Source of the DNA: Rugalucina vietnamica
Taxonomy: Eukaryota; Mollusca; Bivalvia; Lucinida; Lucinidae
Assembly: GCA_964017185.1 (NCBI GenBank)
Contig: OZ024870.1
Span: 56,174,312 to 56,238,311 of the forward strand
Direction of reading: 5' to 3'
DNA length: 64,000 nt
The notes under the pieces were generated by a model that searched no databases, was not told the origin of the DNA, and was given only the letters and a program-made list of their open reading frames with translations. The position numbers and the translations under genes were made by a program. How positions within the stretch are numbered: position 1 is the stretch's first letter; each line of letters starts with the position of its first letter. Shown here piece after piece: positions 33,886 through 46,235 of this stretch.

Positions 33886-34371
33886 TTTCTCAGCTGTGAA
33901 TAAGTACCTGACTTGACTTTGAGACAAGGAATTAAAGTTTGTTTCTAAGTGTCTGACAATGGTTATTGGAAGTATTGATTTTTATCCCGGCGATAAGGGT
34001 TTTCACGCACATACGCTTTAATGTTTCTGTTTCAAGAACAGCAAACAAAGTTATGCACTTACCTTTGGTCTGTTAAATTTTGCGCGATTACTCGTTGATT
34101 TGCAAAGATCGCCATGCATAATCAGTGACCTCCTTATGCGGAAGCCATGTTTTCTTGGGGCTACCCAAATTCCATAACTTGTGAAAAACGTCATAGGAAT
34201 TCACGCATCTTCTTAAAAAAGCTTTTTCTCAATGTCACTGTGCTGCAGGTAGTCCGATGAAAGGGAAATTATTGAGTACATGACAATTCATAAAGAGGTG
34301 AAATTTAATGAACAAAAAGCAATCAGCCCATTTGTATCTTGAACATATTGACTTTGTTCCCTCTGGATTAA

Positions 34372-35741
34372 CCCTCGTCCTGCGGGACCCGCATGTATGC
34401 GGAATCGTAGTGCCAGGCTGTATGGCTGCACCCGCATATATGCGGATCCGCAGGTACCGTATTTTAGTCATACAAATCTCTCGACCAATCAAAATCAATG
34501 TACTATCGATGTTCGGGTCGGTTGCTATACACAATGGAAAAAACGTTTTGCCGTTATATCGGACATTATTATTGGTTTTACAGGTAAGACACGTGACTTT
34601 TAGCGAGATTTCAGCAGCTGATCAAGATGGCAAATTACTCGCTACAAATTGGGACGTTTTTCAACGATTTAAACGCCGATTCTGATAGCGGAGATGAATT
34701 TTAGTCTTCGAGGTGTACGACATTGATATTGACCGACAGAATCAAGACGATTCTGATGATGAATGGGCATTTGACATTAAAAAATCGGCTGAGGGCGACC
34801 CAGAACCGACACACCTTTAGTTAACAGGTGTGCCTGGGATCACTGGCTCTACCGCGCTTCCTAATAGTTAGTTTCTAGTTTCTAAACTATAACTGTTCAA
34901 AAAAATGAATATTTTTGTGTTCAGTACTTTAAAAATTAGCAATTTCAAAATTTTTGGAAACACACCTGGACGGTCCCTTTGATGTTTCTTTGATGTTGAT
35001 AAATTATTTCCTACCTGAGAAACTGAAAGTGTATAAAAGTGTTTGAAAATACATGTATTCATATTTTATTAAGATTACCTAGTATTTCAAGGAGCAGCAA
35101 TCACATTTTTACAAGTAATTGTATGTTTTATCATTTTTCACATATTTACCTTAATTAATCAATTAATTTTACAGGTAAATGGCGCATGTCCATAATTGGG
35201 CAGCCAATATAAGTGTCATGCAATTGTCCATGATCCCAAATTATTTACTTGGTTTCAAGGGATATTATTTGCCCAAATTAGCTTGTTTTAATATATGCAT
35301 AAGTTTGAAATATGTTGCAAAACAATCTTTAACTCACCTAAACCTTTGACCTTTGATCCCGGCTTATGTGTCACACCTGATGTCACATTTTTTTTCTAAA
35401 GATGACAATGTTCGATGGGGCACGTAAATGTCACAAAACAACAAAGGTATTGAGTAAAACAACACAGATTTTACAGCTGTATTTGTATTTTATTACTTTT
35501 TCACACCTTTACCTCAATTAATTAATTAATATTTCACAGGTAAGAAAAAAATAACGACAAAACATGAAAAATCTTGAAGATCAATGCAATACCTTTACAA
35601 TGATGTACAACATGTTAACATACCAGAATAAAATAATACAGTACAATACATGCAAAACATGATACTCACATTTTACAAAATTACAAAAAAATACTCAGCC
35701 AGCAGCACTGGGGCTATACAGAATATTCAGCAGGACAAGGG
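34372..35741 (+). mobile_element. piggyBac-derived element, 1,370 bp, TTAA TSD
   Basis: CCCTCGTCCTGC at the left and GCAGGACAAGGG at the right are inverted (one mismatch), each directly flanked by TTAA (34368-34371, 35742-35745). TTAA duplication with CCCT-type ends is diagnostic of the piggyBac superfamily. The interior keeps only a short N-terminal-like frame, so this is an internally deleted non-autonomous derivative. Confidence 0.85.
34627..34704 (+). pseudogene. Acidic N-terminal relic of the piggyBac-derived element
   Basis: 26-codon frame MANYSLQIGTFFNDL then DSDSGDEF and a stop. The sequence just beyond stays acidic (DDSDDEWAFDI) in a shifted frame. Acidic N-termini are usual in piggyBac transposases. 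The catalytic region is absent. Confidence 0.4.
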
Positions 35742-35751
35742 TTAACATAGC

Positions 35752-35890
35752 CTCATTAGCCTGTCAATCTGGTCCGCTGCTGAAACTCCATAGTCCCTAG
35801 TTATCTTTCTAATGGTGCATTTCATGTTCTTCACCTTCTGATAGGCAGATGCCATTGCTGTAGGTGATGGGCGATGACGCCCTCATATAG
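35752..35890 (-). other. Coding-like patch, unidentified
   Basis: The minus strand reads MASAYQKVKNMKCTIRKITR then DYGVSAADQIDRLMRLC. It is protein-like but short, ends at the TTAA target of the piggyBac element, and no partner exon is visible. It could be an older transposase or RT fragment. Confidence 0.2.
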
Positions 35891-36496
35891 CCAGCTGAAT
35901 AACAAAATACACTAAAGAAAGTTAAGAAACACACAAGATGACTAGGTACTGCTCATAAAAATAAAATTAACGGGTAGCATTTCCTATACAGTGAAAATAT
36001 TTAATATAATGAGGCTATCAGGGTCAAGTCACCTGGATGAGACCTTGAAGATGACATATGGCGGGAGCAGACATTGTAGTCAGAGAACAGTGTTTCATTG
36101 ATTTTTGAGGAAGTGGGAGGAATTTTAAGAAAGGGACAAAAAGGAGTTATTAAAAATGGCATTTTCCATGCTTGCTAAAATTGTGAGTACGAAATTTACC
36201 TTTCCAAGCGGAATTTTTCACATATTTCATCGCACTTGCTTATTCGTTGAACACATTGTCAGTGTAAATACACAGAAAGAGATGACGTAATACGGTGTCA
36301 CATTCTCAAAATATCCAGCTGTACTGCACATGAAATTGTCCTTGAAAACGTAAGTTTTGACGATACAAATGTTTAGTGTGGATGGAATATTTTCTTGTGC
36401 CTGAAAAATTGTATGTTGAGAAATTCTCAGAGCAATAACTTGTATGTTACCTGGATTAAATATTTACAGGCATATTTGTTTTTGTTAATTTCACAG

Positions 36497-36629
36497 AAAT
36501 TCCAAACATTATGGCATCAAAGAGCTGTTATTGAAATACTATGGTGGTAATGGTATGATGTGGACACCAAAATTGACAAGGCCAGTCCGGCCTAGAACTG
36601 ACAGTCTCAGTGATGATGAGGAAGAAAAG
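36497..36629 (+). CDS. pLGIC gene, exon a (N-terminal acidic segment)
   Basis: Acceptor tttcacag, donor GAAAAG|GTAGAG. The open frame enters in phase 2, so an upstream exon exists unless translation starts at the internal ATG-ATG (MMWTPKLTRP). The peptide contains HYGIKELLLKYYGGNG and ends DSLSDDEEEK. There is no hydrophobic signal peptide here. Confidence 0.65.
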
Positions 36630-39600
36630 GTAGAGTAAAAGAGTTTATGCTAAAAATGTGGTTTATTTTTCTCATTGTTGTTAAGAAGACACATCTGGGG
36701 ATTCCAACCAGATGAGACATTTAACTTGGCTTTACAACCATAGATCTATAGGTGTGATATGCTTGAAATTTTTGACATTGAATTAAATGAAACCTTTGTT
36801 GATTATTTCACATTTTTGTATGCAGAAAACAGATATTCTTATTTCTTAGGCAGGCTCAAGCAGCAGTTTCAGTCTATTTCATTTAATCATTTGCCTTCAT
36901 TAAAATTTAATTTTAATACGAATTACAAAATTCTCAATTTAATTGCCTACCTTTGCAAAATGTTTGGCCTCAATTCTTTTCAACAGACTTCACAGAAATT
37001 AGAACTTTATTATTGGTTTAGATTCATATTTTAGCCAATGTTTAATGTATTTGGCCTTATTTGGAGTGGGTCATGCTATATAGCTAGCGCACAGGCTTTC
37101 CTTGCACAAAACGATCCATTTTTTTTTTTAGCTCACCTGAGCCGAAGGCTCACAGGTGAGCTTATAGTATACCCATGCTCCGGCGTCCGTCCGTCGTCCA
37201 CCATTTTCAAAGATCTTCTCCTCTGAAACCACATGGCCAATCAAAGCCAAACTTCATATGGAGCATCCTTAGGAAGGGGGAACAAAAGTTTATATAAATG
37301 GTCAAGGTCACATGACTAAGATGGCCGCCATGGCTATAAATAGCAAAAACCTTTAAAAATCTTCTTCTCCGGAACCAGTGGGCCAATTTCCACGAAACTT
37401 GGTATGTACCATTAGGGATGTGTGCCCATGATAGTTTATATAAATCATGACCTTGGGATGACCTTGACCTATTTTACGGCAAGGTCAACTTAGGTCGCCA
37501 ATGCATTTGAATGGGAAAAAATGTTAAATTGCTATTTAATGGGTAAAACTTACTGGGGATAGGCAAATGGACAGAAGATTAATGTTAATGGAAAATTTTA
37601 GCCCCTGGGGGGTTGTCTGCCCCTGCCCCGGGGCTATATAAATGTATATTTCCATAATAATGAAACATCTTCTCCCCTGAAACCGCATGGCCAATCAAAG
37701 CCAAACTTCATATGGAGCATCCTTGGGAAGGGGGAAAGAAAGTTTCTATAAATGGTGAAGGTCACATGACCAAGATGGCTGCCATGGCTATAAATAGAAA
37801 AAACCTTTAAAAATCTTCTTCTCCGGAACCAGAAGGCCAATGATTTTGAAACTTGGTGCGAAGCATCAGTGCCTGGAGCTCTACAAAGATTATATAAATT
37901 ATGACCCTGGGATCACCTTGACCTATTTTAAGGCAAGGTCAACATAGGTCGCTCATGCATTTGAATGGGGAAAAGTGTTAAAATGTCATTTGTAGGGAAA
38001 AACTTGCAGGAAATGGGCAAATGGACTTAAGATTGATGATTCTGAAAAAAATTGGACCCCAGGGGTATGTCAGCCCCCACCCCGGGGCAATATACATGTA
38101 TATTACAGTGATATTCAAAGATCTTCTTCTCTGAAACTGCTTGGCCAATCAAAGCCAAACTTTATGAGGAGCATTGTTAGGAAGTGGGAATGAAAGTATA
38201 TATAAATGGTCATGGTCACATGACCAAGATGGCTGCCATGGCTATAAATAGCAAAACCTTTAAAAATCTTTTCCTCCAGAACCAGAAGGCCTATGATTTT
38301 GAAACTTGGCATGAAGCATCAGGCAATGGAGCTCTACAAATTTTGTATAAATCGTGACCCTTTGATGACCTTGAACTATTTTACGGCAAGGTCAGCTTAT
38401 GTCGCCCATGCATTTGAATGGGGAAAATTGTTAAAATGTCATTTGAAGGGCAAAACGCAGTAAATTGGCAAATGGATTGCAGTTTTATGTTTTCAAAAAG
38501 AAATTGACTCCAGTGGTTGCTCTGACCAAGCCCTGGGGTTATATACATGGATATTACCATTCTAGTCAAGCTAGTTTATTGGTATATATCTTGGGTTTCA
38601 GGTGAGCGTTTACAGGACCATTGGTCCTCTGGTTTTACATTTTTACCAATTTCTCCGTTAAAGATATACTGGGAGTATTGGTAAAACTGTAAATAAACAA
38701 AGAATTGTTTGCGGCAGAGTATCTCAGCTGACCTTAAAGACTCACGAGGCTTAAGTAGCCAAAATCGTGGTATGGCCCATCCCCTTTCTCATTCATATGC
38801 TTACTGCTCTTAAAGGATCTCGAATTTTACATTAATTCACAGAACAGAACTCATAATGCCAATGAAAAAGACCAGACTACAGATCAGCTGGCTCGGGTGC
38901 TTACAAGGCTTGAACTTGCCATCAAGCAGAATACGGAAGTGATGAAATCTGCTGCGGAGAAAATAGAGTCTCTATCACTACAAAATACAATCTTGGCACC
39001 AACTGACGATGCAAGTAGTCCTAGATCCAAAATGAAGAGACCAGGGGAGGTACTATAGAAGTTATACAACAGGTTTTTTTTAGATGACAGAGATTTTTTG
39101 GGGTGGGCCAAAATGAGGCCCCATTCCCAATGCAAATTAGGTGTCTTTTCCCCAATCCGGAGAAAAAATTCCCAGATACAGCTGAGAATAATTTTCAACA
39201 GTTCCATACATTGTGAAATTCAAACTTTGCTGTTAGAAATGTTGTTTAACTTTTGATTATGAATTATTATCTAATTATTCTAAATGAAATCTCTTAATTA
39301 GCTATGTCCATTTGGAAAATATCATCAATTTTGAATGTCTTGAAACTTTACCAATTTAGTATTTACTTTGCTAATTTTCCCAATCAGGAAGGCCCTAGGG
39401 CCGCTTCCCAAAATTGTCAAAAAATCCCTGGATGATGCTATAAAGAAATTGATCCATAATAAACAGGAGAGGCCATAATAGGGCTGTGAATTGTCATAGC
39501 CTCACTGTTCCCATCAAAACTCAAACCCTCTTGAATGCAGGGCCCAGTTGTTCAAAACTAACTAACGTCGTTAGTTAACGTTTCGTTAAAATTTCAAACA

Positions 39601-42600
39601 TTAATATTACAAATACACTGTTATTTTTTGTTGAAAAAATGTGAGAATCCTTTGCACTGAATGCAGGGCCCAGTTGTTCAAAACTAACTGACGTCGTTAG
39701 TTAACGTTTCGTTAAAATTTCAAACATTAATATTACAAATACACTGTTATTTTTTGTTGAAAAAATGTGAGAATCCTTTGCACTGCAAAGGATTCTCACA
39801 TTTTTTCAACAAAAAATAACAGTGTATTTGTTACTTTAGCTGATATTTGCTTAACAAATTTATGTCTTAACGATATCGTTAAGCTAACGATGCTTTGAAC
39901 AACTGGGTCCAGATTGCCATTATTAATGCACACTATTTTTTGCCATTAGCCAATAGAAGCTGTAACTAAAGGTTAATGGCAAACAATGATCAGGAACTGG
40001 TGCAATCAGGACCAAAGTCCCAACCTAAAACACATGTGGGAAACAATAAAAAGTACAAGTAGATAATTCTGATAGAAAGAGAATATTCATTAAAAAAAGA
40101 GATTACCAAATGTGTTACCAGAACTTTAGTCAACCAAATATTTAAAGATGCACATAATTTATATTATAAAAGGTACAAACAGCGGGGAAAAAAAGGACAC
40201 AAAAGATCAAACAAAATGAACTACAACAGATAAGTTATCATAATTCTACTTACAGGTCAAAGTGGAGGTGAAGTTAACATTCCTGAAGATTACAGATATT
40301 GATACTGTCACTCAACAGTTTCAAGCTGAAATATTTGTCCAGGCTAAGTGGGAGGAACCACTTCTAAAAGACTCAGAATATGCCACCGGAAAGATATTAC
40401 AAGCAGTAGGTTCACTTTAGCTACACTGAAGCAAAGAAATTATCCACATTATGTATATGTATACAGCTGAGCTTATAGTAAAGATTAAATCAATTATCTG
40501 TCATGTTATTCTACATTAAATTAAAATGACATTATATTTTGAAGTGGTAAAGCTATTTACCGTAATCTCAGATCAGCAGCACATTACATAGCTGGTGTAA
40601 TACAACTACTTGTATATTTCCTTAAATTGAATCACAAGCCTTTTTCGCATTCTTTGCTTGGACAGCACTGTTCATAATGGACCTGGTCAGAAATCCAAAA
40701 GTCCTGTTCTGATGCTGCTGTTATGTTTCTGGCTTGGAAGAATGTTAAGAACATTTGAGTCGCATCATGAGGAAACCAGATTTTTGCCTGTGCAAAAACA
40801 AAGGCACAGATCAGCTGTACAATATTGCACAGCTTATCATCGCCTTTATTTTTGCCACACTATTAACAGGGCTTTTTCTCTATACAAAACTGGGTCCGGT
40901 TTCGGGTACCAAATTTTTTCCCAATTGGCTAAAAAAATTCCCAATTGACCTGGAACATTCCCAATTAGCAGAAAAATCCCAATTTAAAAAGTAAACTTTC
41001 CCAATTTTGCTAAAAATTGCACAATTTTTTCCCAAAATTGTTGTATTTTTTCCCAAAATCACACAACTTTTTCCCAATTTCATCGGTACCAAAAATTTCC
41101 CAAAAAGGTCAGAAAAAGCCCTGATTAATACAATTCCTCTTCTTCTTAAATCCAAAATTTCAAGCTTCTAGACTAATTCTGTGGATCCACAGCCTGGTTT
41201 TTGTTAATCCTTGTCGAAAAATCCAGAAGACAGTTTTTTATACCCCCAGCATATACGAAGTATATAGGGGGTATATAGTTTTTGTCTTTTCTGGAAAGAT
41301 GTTTGTGTGTGTGTGTGTGTAAACTTTTTTTTTCTGTCAAAGATTTCTCTGGAACTGCTTGACATAGGATGATGAAATTTGGTACAAACATTGGGTATGG
41401 TAAGTTGTATTGTGTAAGAAAGAATCCGCCATCTCCCGCTTATCAGTTCCTTTATTTGTCCATTTTCTCTCTCTCTGATTGAAATTTCTGTCACAGATTT
41501 CTCAGCTCCTATTTATGCCAGCTTCTTCAAATTTTGTATACATCTAGACAGTGTTCAAGTGTATTGTGTAAGAGAAAATCAGATGGCCAGAATTTGTTTT
41601 TCCATTCTTTTTCCTCTTTATAGTTTTTCCATCAGTCACTCCTGTATGAGGGTCTGGATGGGGTATAATGATTAATGAATAATGGCCTAAAATTTTTAAT
41701 GAGAGTGAATAAAGAGCAAAAAATTTAATGATTAGTGAATAATGAGGTCCTAAAGAATAATGAATAAATGTTATTTTTTAATGAATTGCAGAGTAATATA
41801 ATGAATAGTGAATAATAATATTTTAAAGAATAATGAATATGCTAAAATTTGGCCATGGAATTGTCTTAGAAGGTCTCCCTAACATTCCAGAATTTCATTT
41901 TTTTTTCTGGGGTCTGGATGCCCCCAGACCATCCGATTTAGTTCAAATGTTGTATTCATATTTCATAAATCCTTGAATGTTTGGAAATGCATATGTCTGG
42001 AAGCCAAGCATGTAGGGACTCACCCTCGGACTCACCTCATGGACCAATTGAAAAAGAAATGTGCCATTTGAAGGCAGAAAAAATTAAAATAAATCATTCT
42101 GAATGTTTACTGAGCCAGATACTATTTCACTGTTTTGTTTGCTTATGTTATATGTATTTTCTTTTTATTCTATTACTCCACTTTGTCCTATTTATGTATG
42201 TTTCAATCTTATAATGATAATCTTTTCTGTGGATGGACATCATCTTGCTTTTTTAGAGGACAGAACATAATCATAGTGTCTTTTGCAATCAGAAACAAGG
42301 CAGCACTAAGAACGTTAATGCAAATCTATCTGGCAACTTATATGGCGCTACATATTTTTTTCCTCGCTCGCTTCGCTCGCTCGGTATTTAAGACATTAAT
42401 AAATAATAAAATGTATTGTACAATCAGACACAAGCACAAATCCATACATAACATAGTTTACTAAATAAAAACAACAGCATTTTATTATAACTTTTACCCC
42501 TGAAGTTACATTTCTTTTCTTAAATAACCTTTGATATGCATAATTGAGGAGAAAGATTCAGGGTAAAACTTAGGGCGTATTCAGTATTTAAGGTGGAGGG

Positions 42601-45600
42601 GATTATACTCCCAAAAGATTTAAAAGGGGATTTGCTAAAATAAATCGGTATACTATTTCAGAATGTATATATGAGGCTTTGTGGTCTAGCAGAGTATATA
42701 TGCTTCTCTCAAGATGTTAGTATCAAGGTTGCACTCAGCAGTCTACAATTTAATATCATAGAACTAGTACTTGTGGCTTGATAGGGGATACCTTAGGTGG
42801 GGGACACCTAATTGCTTATGGGTATTAGCTGGGTGAAGAAGGCGTGACTAGTAATTATCATATTTTAATGAATAATTGAGCTAATTTTAATGAATAAGCC
42901 AAAATTTTAATGACAGTGAATAAATGGCTAAATTTTTAGTGATTAGTGAATACCAGGACCCCCCATCCAGACCCTCCTGTATATTGACTATGGAAATTTC
43001 TGTCAAAAATTTCTCAGGAACTGCTTGACATAGGATGATGAAATTTGGTACAAACATTGAGTATGGTAAGTTGTATTGTGTAAGAAAGAATCAGCCTTCT
43101 CCTGCTTATCAGTTCCTTTATTTGTCCATTTTTCTTTCTCTCTTGTTGAAATTTACAGATTTCTCAGCTCCTATTTATGCCAGCTTCTTCAAATTTTGTA
43201 TACATCTAGACAGTGACCAAGTGTATTGTGTAAGAGAAAACCGGATGGCTAGTGCTTGTTTTTCCATTCTTTTTTCCACTTTGTAGTTTTTCCATCTGTC
43301 ACTCCTGTATACTGAAGATGGAAATTTCTGTCAAAACATTTCTCAGGAACTGCTTGACTAATCAGTTGATGACTAGATGTATACCTTTTTCTGTAATCTG
43401 TTTTTTGTCTTAAAGTGGTATGACCTCTGATGGCTACCGCCGGGGGTATGTGGGCTGTGCTCACTTTTGCTATATTTTTTTCTCACATCACAGCTCATTT
43501 AATTCCTTTCTAGGCTCCCGAAGACCTTGACCATCTGGTGCCGTGGGATCCTAACTTGTTGATCGTGAACATTGACGGCGCGTTAATAAGTGACAGAAGG
43601 ACAAACGATATATTGTTTAATCATAAAGGCTATCAATACCCAGTTGTGAAGCAGCTCTGGAGGTTCAAGGGAATCTTTAAAGAAAATTTGGAGCTTCAAC
43701 ACTTCCCTGTGGATGTACAGGTAACAGCATCGTCTGCTCACCCAGCGGGCACATGACGTCGATGACGTCGCATCGACGTTGATATGCCATCATTCTGACT
43801 CCATAAACTCTGATTGTTGGTTTTCTCATGCAAAGGCTCATTTGATTTGAGCCACTGCATGAGAAAACACTTCCTCTTCTTTCTAAATGCGAAAGGACCT
43901 CTGACAGTGGTAATGGGAGTTATAATGTATATATAGCTGCCTCAGATTTTGAGAAAAATAAATTTTGGTCAAACGCTTCTGTTTTTAGCTCCCTGAGCTG
44001 AAGGTTCACAAGGTGAGCTTATAGTAAAGTAGTCGAGCTGGCGTCCGTCCGTCCGTGCGTCCGTCCGTCCGCCCACAATTTCAATCTTGAATATCTCTAA
44101 GACAACAAGACCAATCGCAATCAAATTTCATCTGAAGCATTCTTCAGGAGGGGGAGGTTGCATTAGGTTTTGGGCCAGGTTGGATCAGAACTCTGGTTTC
44201 CATGGCAACAGATAGCCCCCATTGAGTTATAATGGGGAAAATGTTGTGGCCACTCTATCAACTTCATTTTTGATTGGATCTTCTTTATTCTTGCAGGTAA
44301 CAAGGACAACCATAACATCTCGGATGAGTTCGAATTTCAGCTAGGTTTGACGTCAGATTGCGGAGTTAGCTGCCCTTGAGCGTCTGGAAAAATCCCTATA
44401 GTCTTATAATGGGAAAAATGTGGCCACTCTAGCCTCATTATTTTTCAGTGGATCTTCTTTATTCTTGCAGGTAACAAGTACAACTATAATATCTCGAATG
44501 GGTTCGAATTTCAGCTAGATCCAACCTCTGACTGTGGAGTTAGCTGCTCATTATTTTGTGTTGTGGCAGCTCTAGCGCCTTCAATTTTGATCGGATCTTC
44601 TTCATACTTGGAAGTAACAAGGATGGCCATAACATCTCAGATGAGTTCGAATTTCAGCCATATCCAACCCTTGACTGCAGAGTTATCTGCCCTTGACTGT
44701 GTGAAAAATCAATATTTAGTGTCATGGCCACTCTAGCGCTTTCATTTTTATTCGGATCTTCTTTATTCTTGGAAGTAACAAGGACATCCATAACATCTCA
44801 GATGAGTATGAATTTCGACCAGATCCGACCTCTGACTGCGGAGTTATCTGAAAAATCATTATTTTGTGTTGTGGCCACTCTAGCACCTTCAATTTTGATC
44901 GGATCTTCTTCATACTTGGAAGTAACAAGGATGGCCATACAATCTCGGAAGACTTCGAATTTCAGCCATATCCAACCCTTGACTGCAGAGTTATCTGCCC
45001 TTGACTGTGTGAAAAATCAATATTTAGTGTCGTGGCCACTCTAGCGCCTTCATTTTTATTCGGATCTTCTTTATTCTTGGAAGTAACAAGGACATCCATA
45101 ACATCTCGGATGAGTATGAATTTCGACCAGATCCGACCGCTGACTGCGGAGTTATCTGCCCTTGAGTGTTTGAAAAATCATTATTTTGTGTTGTGGCCAC
45201 TCTAGCGCCTTCAATTTTGATCGGATCTTCTTCATACTTGGAAGTAACAAGGATGGCCATACAATCTCGGAAGACTTCGAATTTCAGCCATATCCAATCC
45301 TTGACTGCAGAGTTACCTGCCATTGACTGTGTGAAAAATCAATATTTCGTGTCATGGCCACTCTAGCGCCTTCATTTTTATTCGGATCTTCTTTATTCTT
45401 GAAAGTAACAAGGACAATTATAACATCTCGGATGAGTATGAATTTCGACTAGATCCGACCTCTGACTGCGGAGTTATCTGCCCTTGAGTGTTTGAAAAAT
45501 CAATATTTTGTGTTGTGGCCACTCTAGCGCCTTCAATTTTGATCAGATCTTCTTCATACTTGGAAGTAACAAGGATAGCCATAACATCTCGAATGAGTTA

Positions 45601-46202
45601 GAATTTCTGCCAGATCCGACCCTTGACTGCAGAGTTATCTGCCCTTGACTGTGTGAAAAATCAATATTTTGTGTTGTGGCCACTCTAGCCCCTTCATTTT
45701 TATTGGGATCTCCATTATTCTTGGCAGTAACAAGGGTAACTATGATATATCGGATGAGTTCGAATTTAGACCAGATCCGACCTCTTGACTGCATAGTTAT
45801 CTGCCCTTGAGTGTTTGAAAAATTAATATTTTGTGTTGTGGCCACTCTAGCATCTTTGTTTTTCAGTGGATCTTCTTCCTTCTTGCAGGTAACAAGAATA
45901 ACTACAATATCTCGGATGAGTTCGAATTTCACCAGATCCGAACTCTGACTGCGCATTAGCTGCCCTTTAGTGTTTGAAAAATCAATATTTTGTATTGTGG
46001 CCACTCTAGCGCCTTCAATTTTGATCGGATCTTCTTCATTCTTGGAAGAAACAAGGATAAGGTAAACATAACATCTTGAATAAGTTCGAATTTGAGCCAG
46101 ATTCGACCCTGGACTGCGGAGTTAGCTGCCCTTGAATGTTTGAAAAATCAATTTTTAGTGTTTTGGCCACTCCAGCATCTTCAATTTTGACCAGATCTTA
46201 AG

Positions 46203-46235
<33 letters not shown>

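Larger units (their letters stand above)
40757..43497 (-). mobile_element. Family A foldback MITE, split by two later insertions
   Basis: Left end TGAGTCGCATCATGAGG with palindrome at 40757-40866; the long arm resumes at 41124-41237; the terminal TTTTCTCACATCACAGCTCA is at 43478-43497. Insertions at 40867-41123 and about 41238-43477 interrupt it. Its end lies 14 nt upstream of the AG of the 43514 exon. Confidence 0.75.

Noticed and set aside
35746-35950. Possible exon of the channel gene upstream of 36497
   Set aside because: The coding-like patch is on the opposite strand and ends at the piggyBac target site.
44722-46004. Open frames on both strands in 44.7-46.0 kb
   Set aside because: They follow the ~155-bp tandem monomer and break wherever a monomer has an indel.
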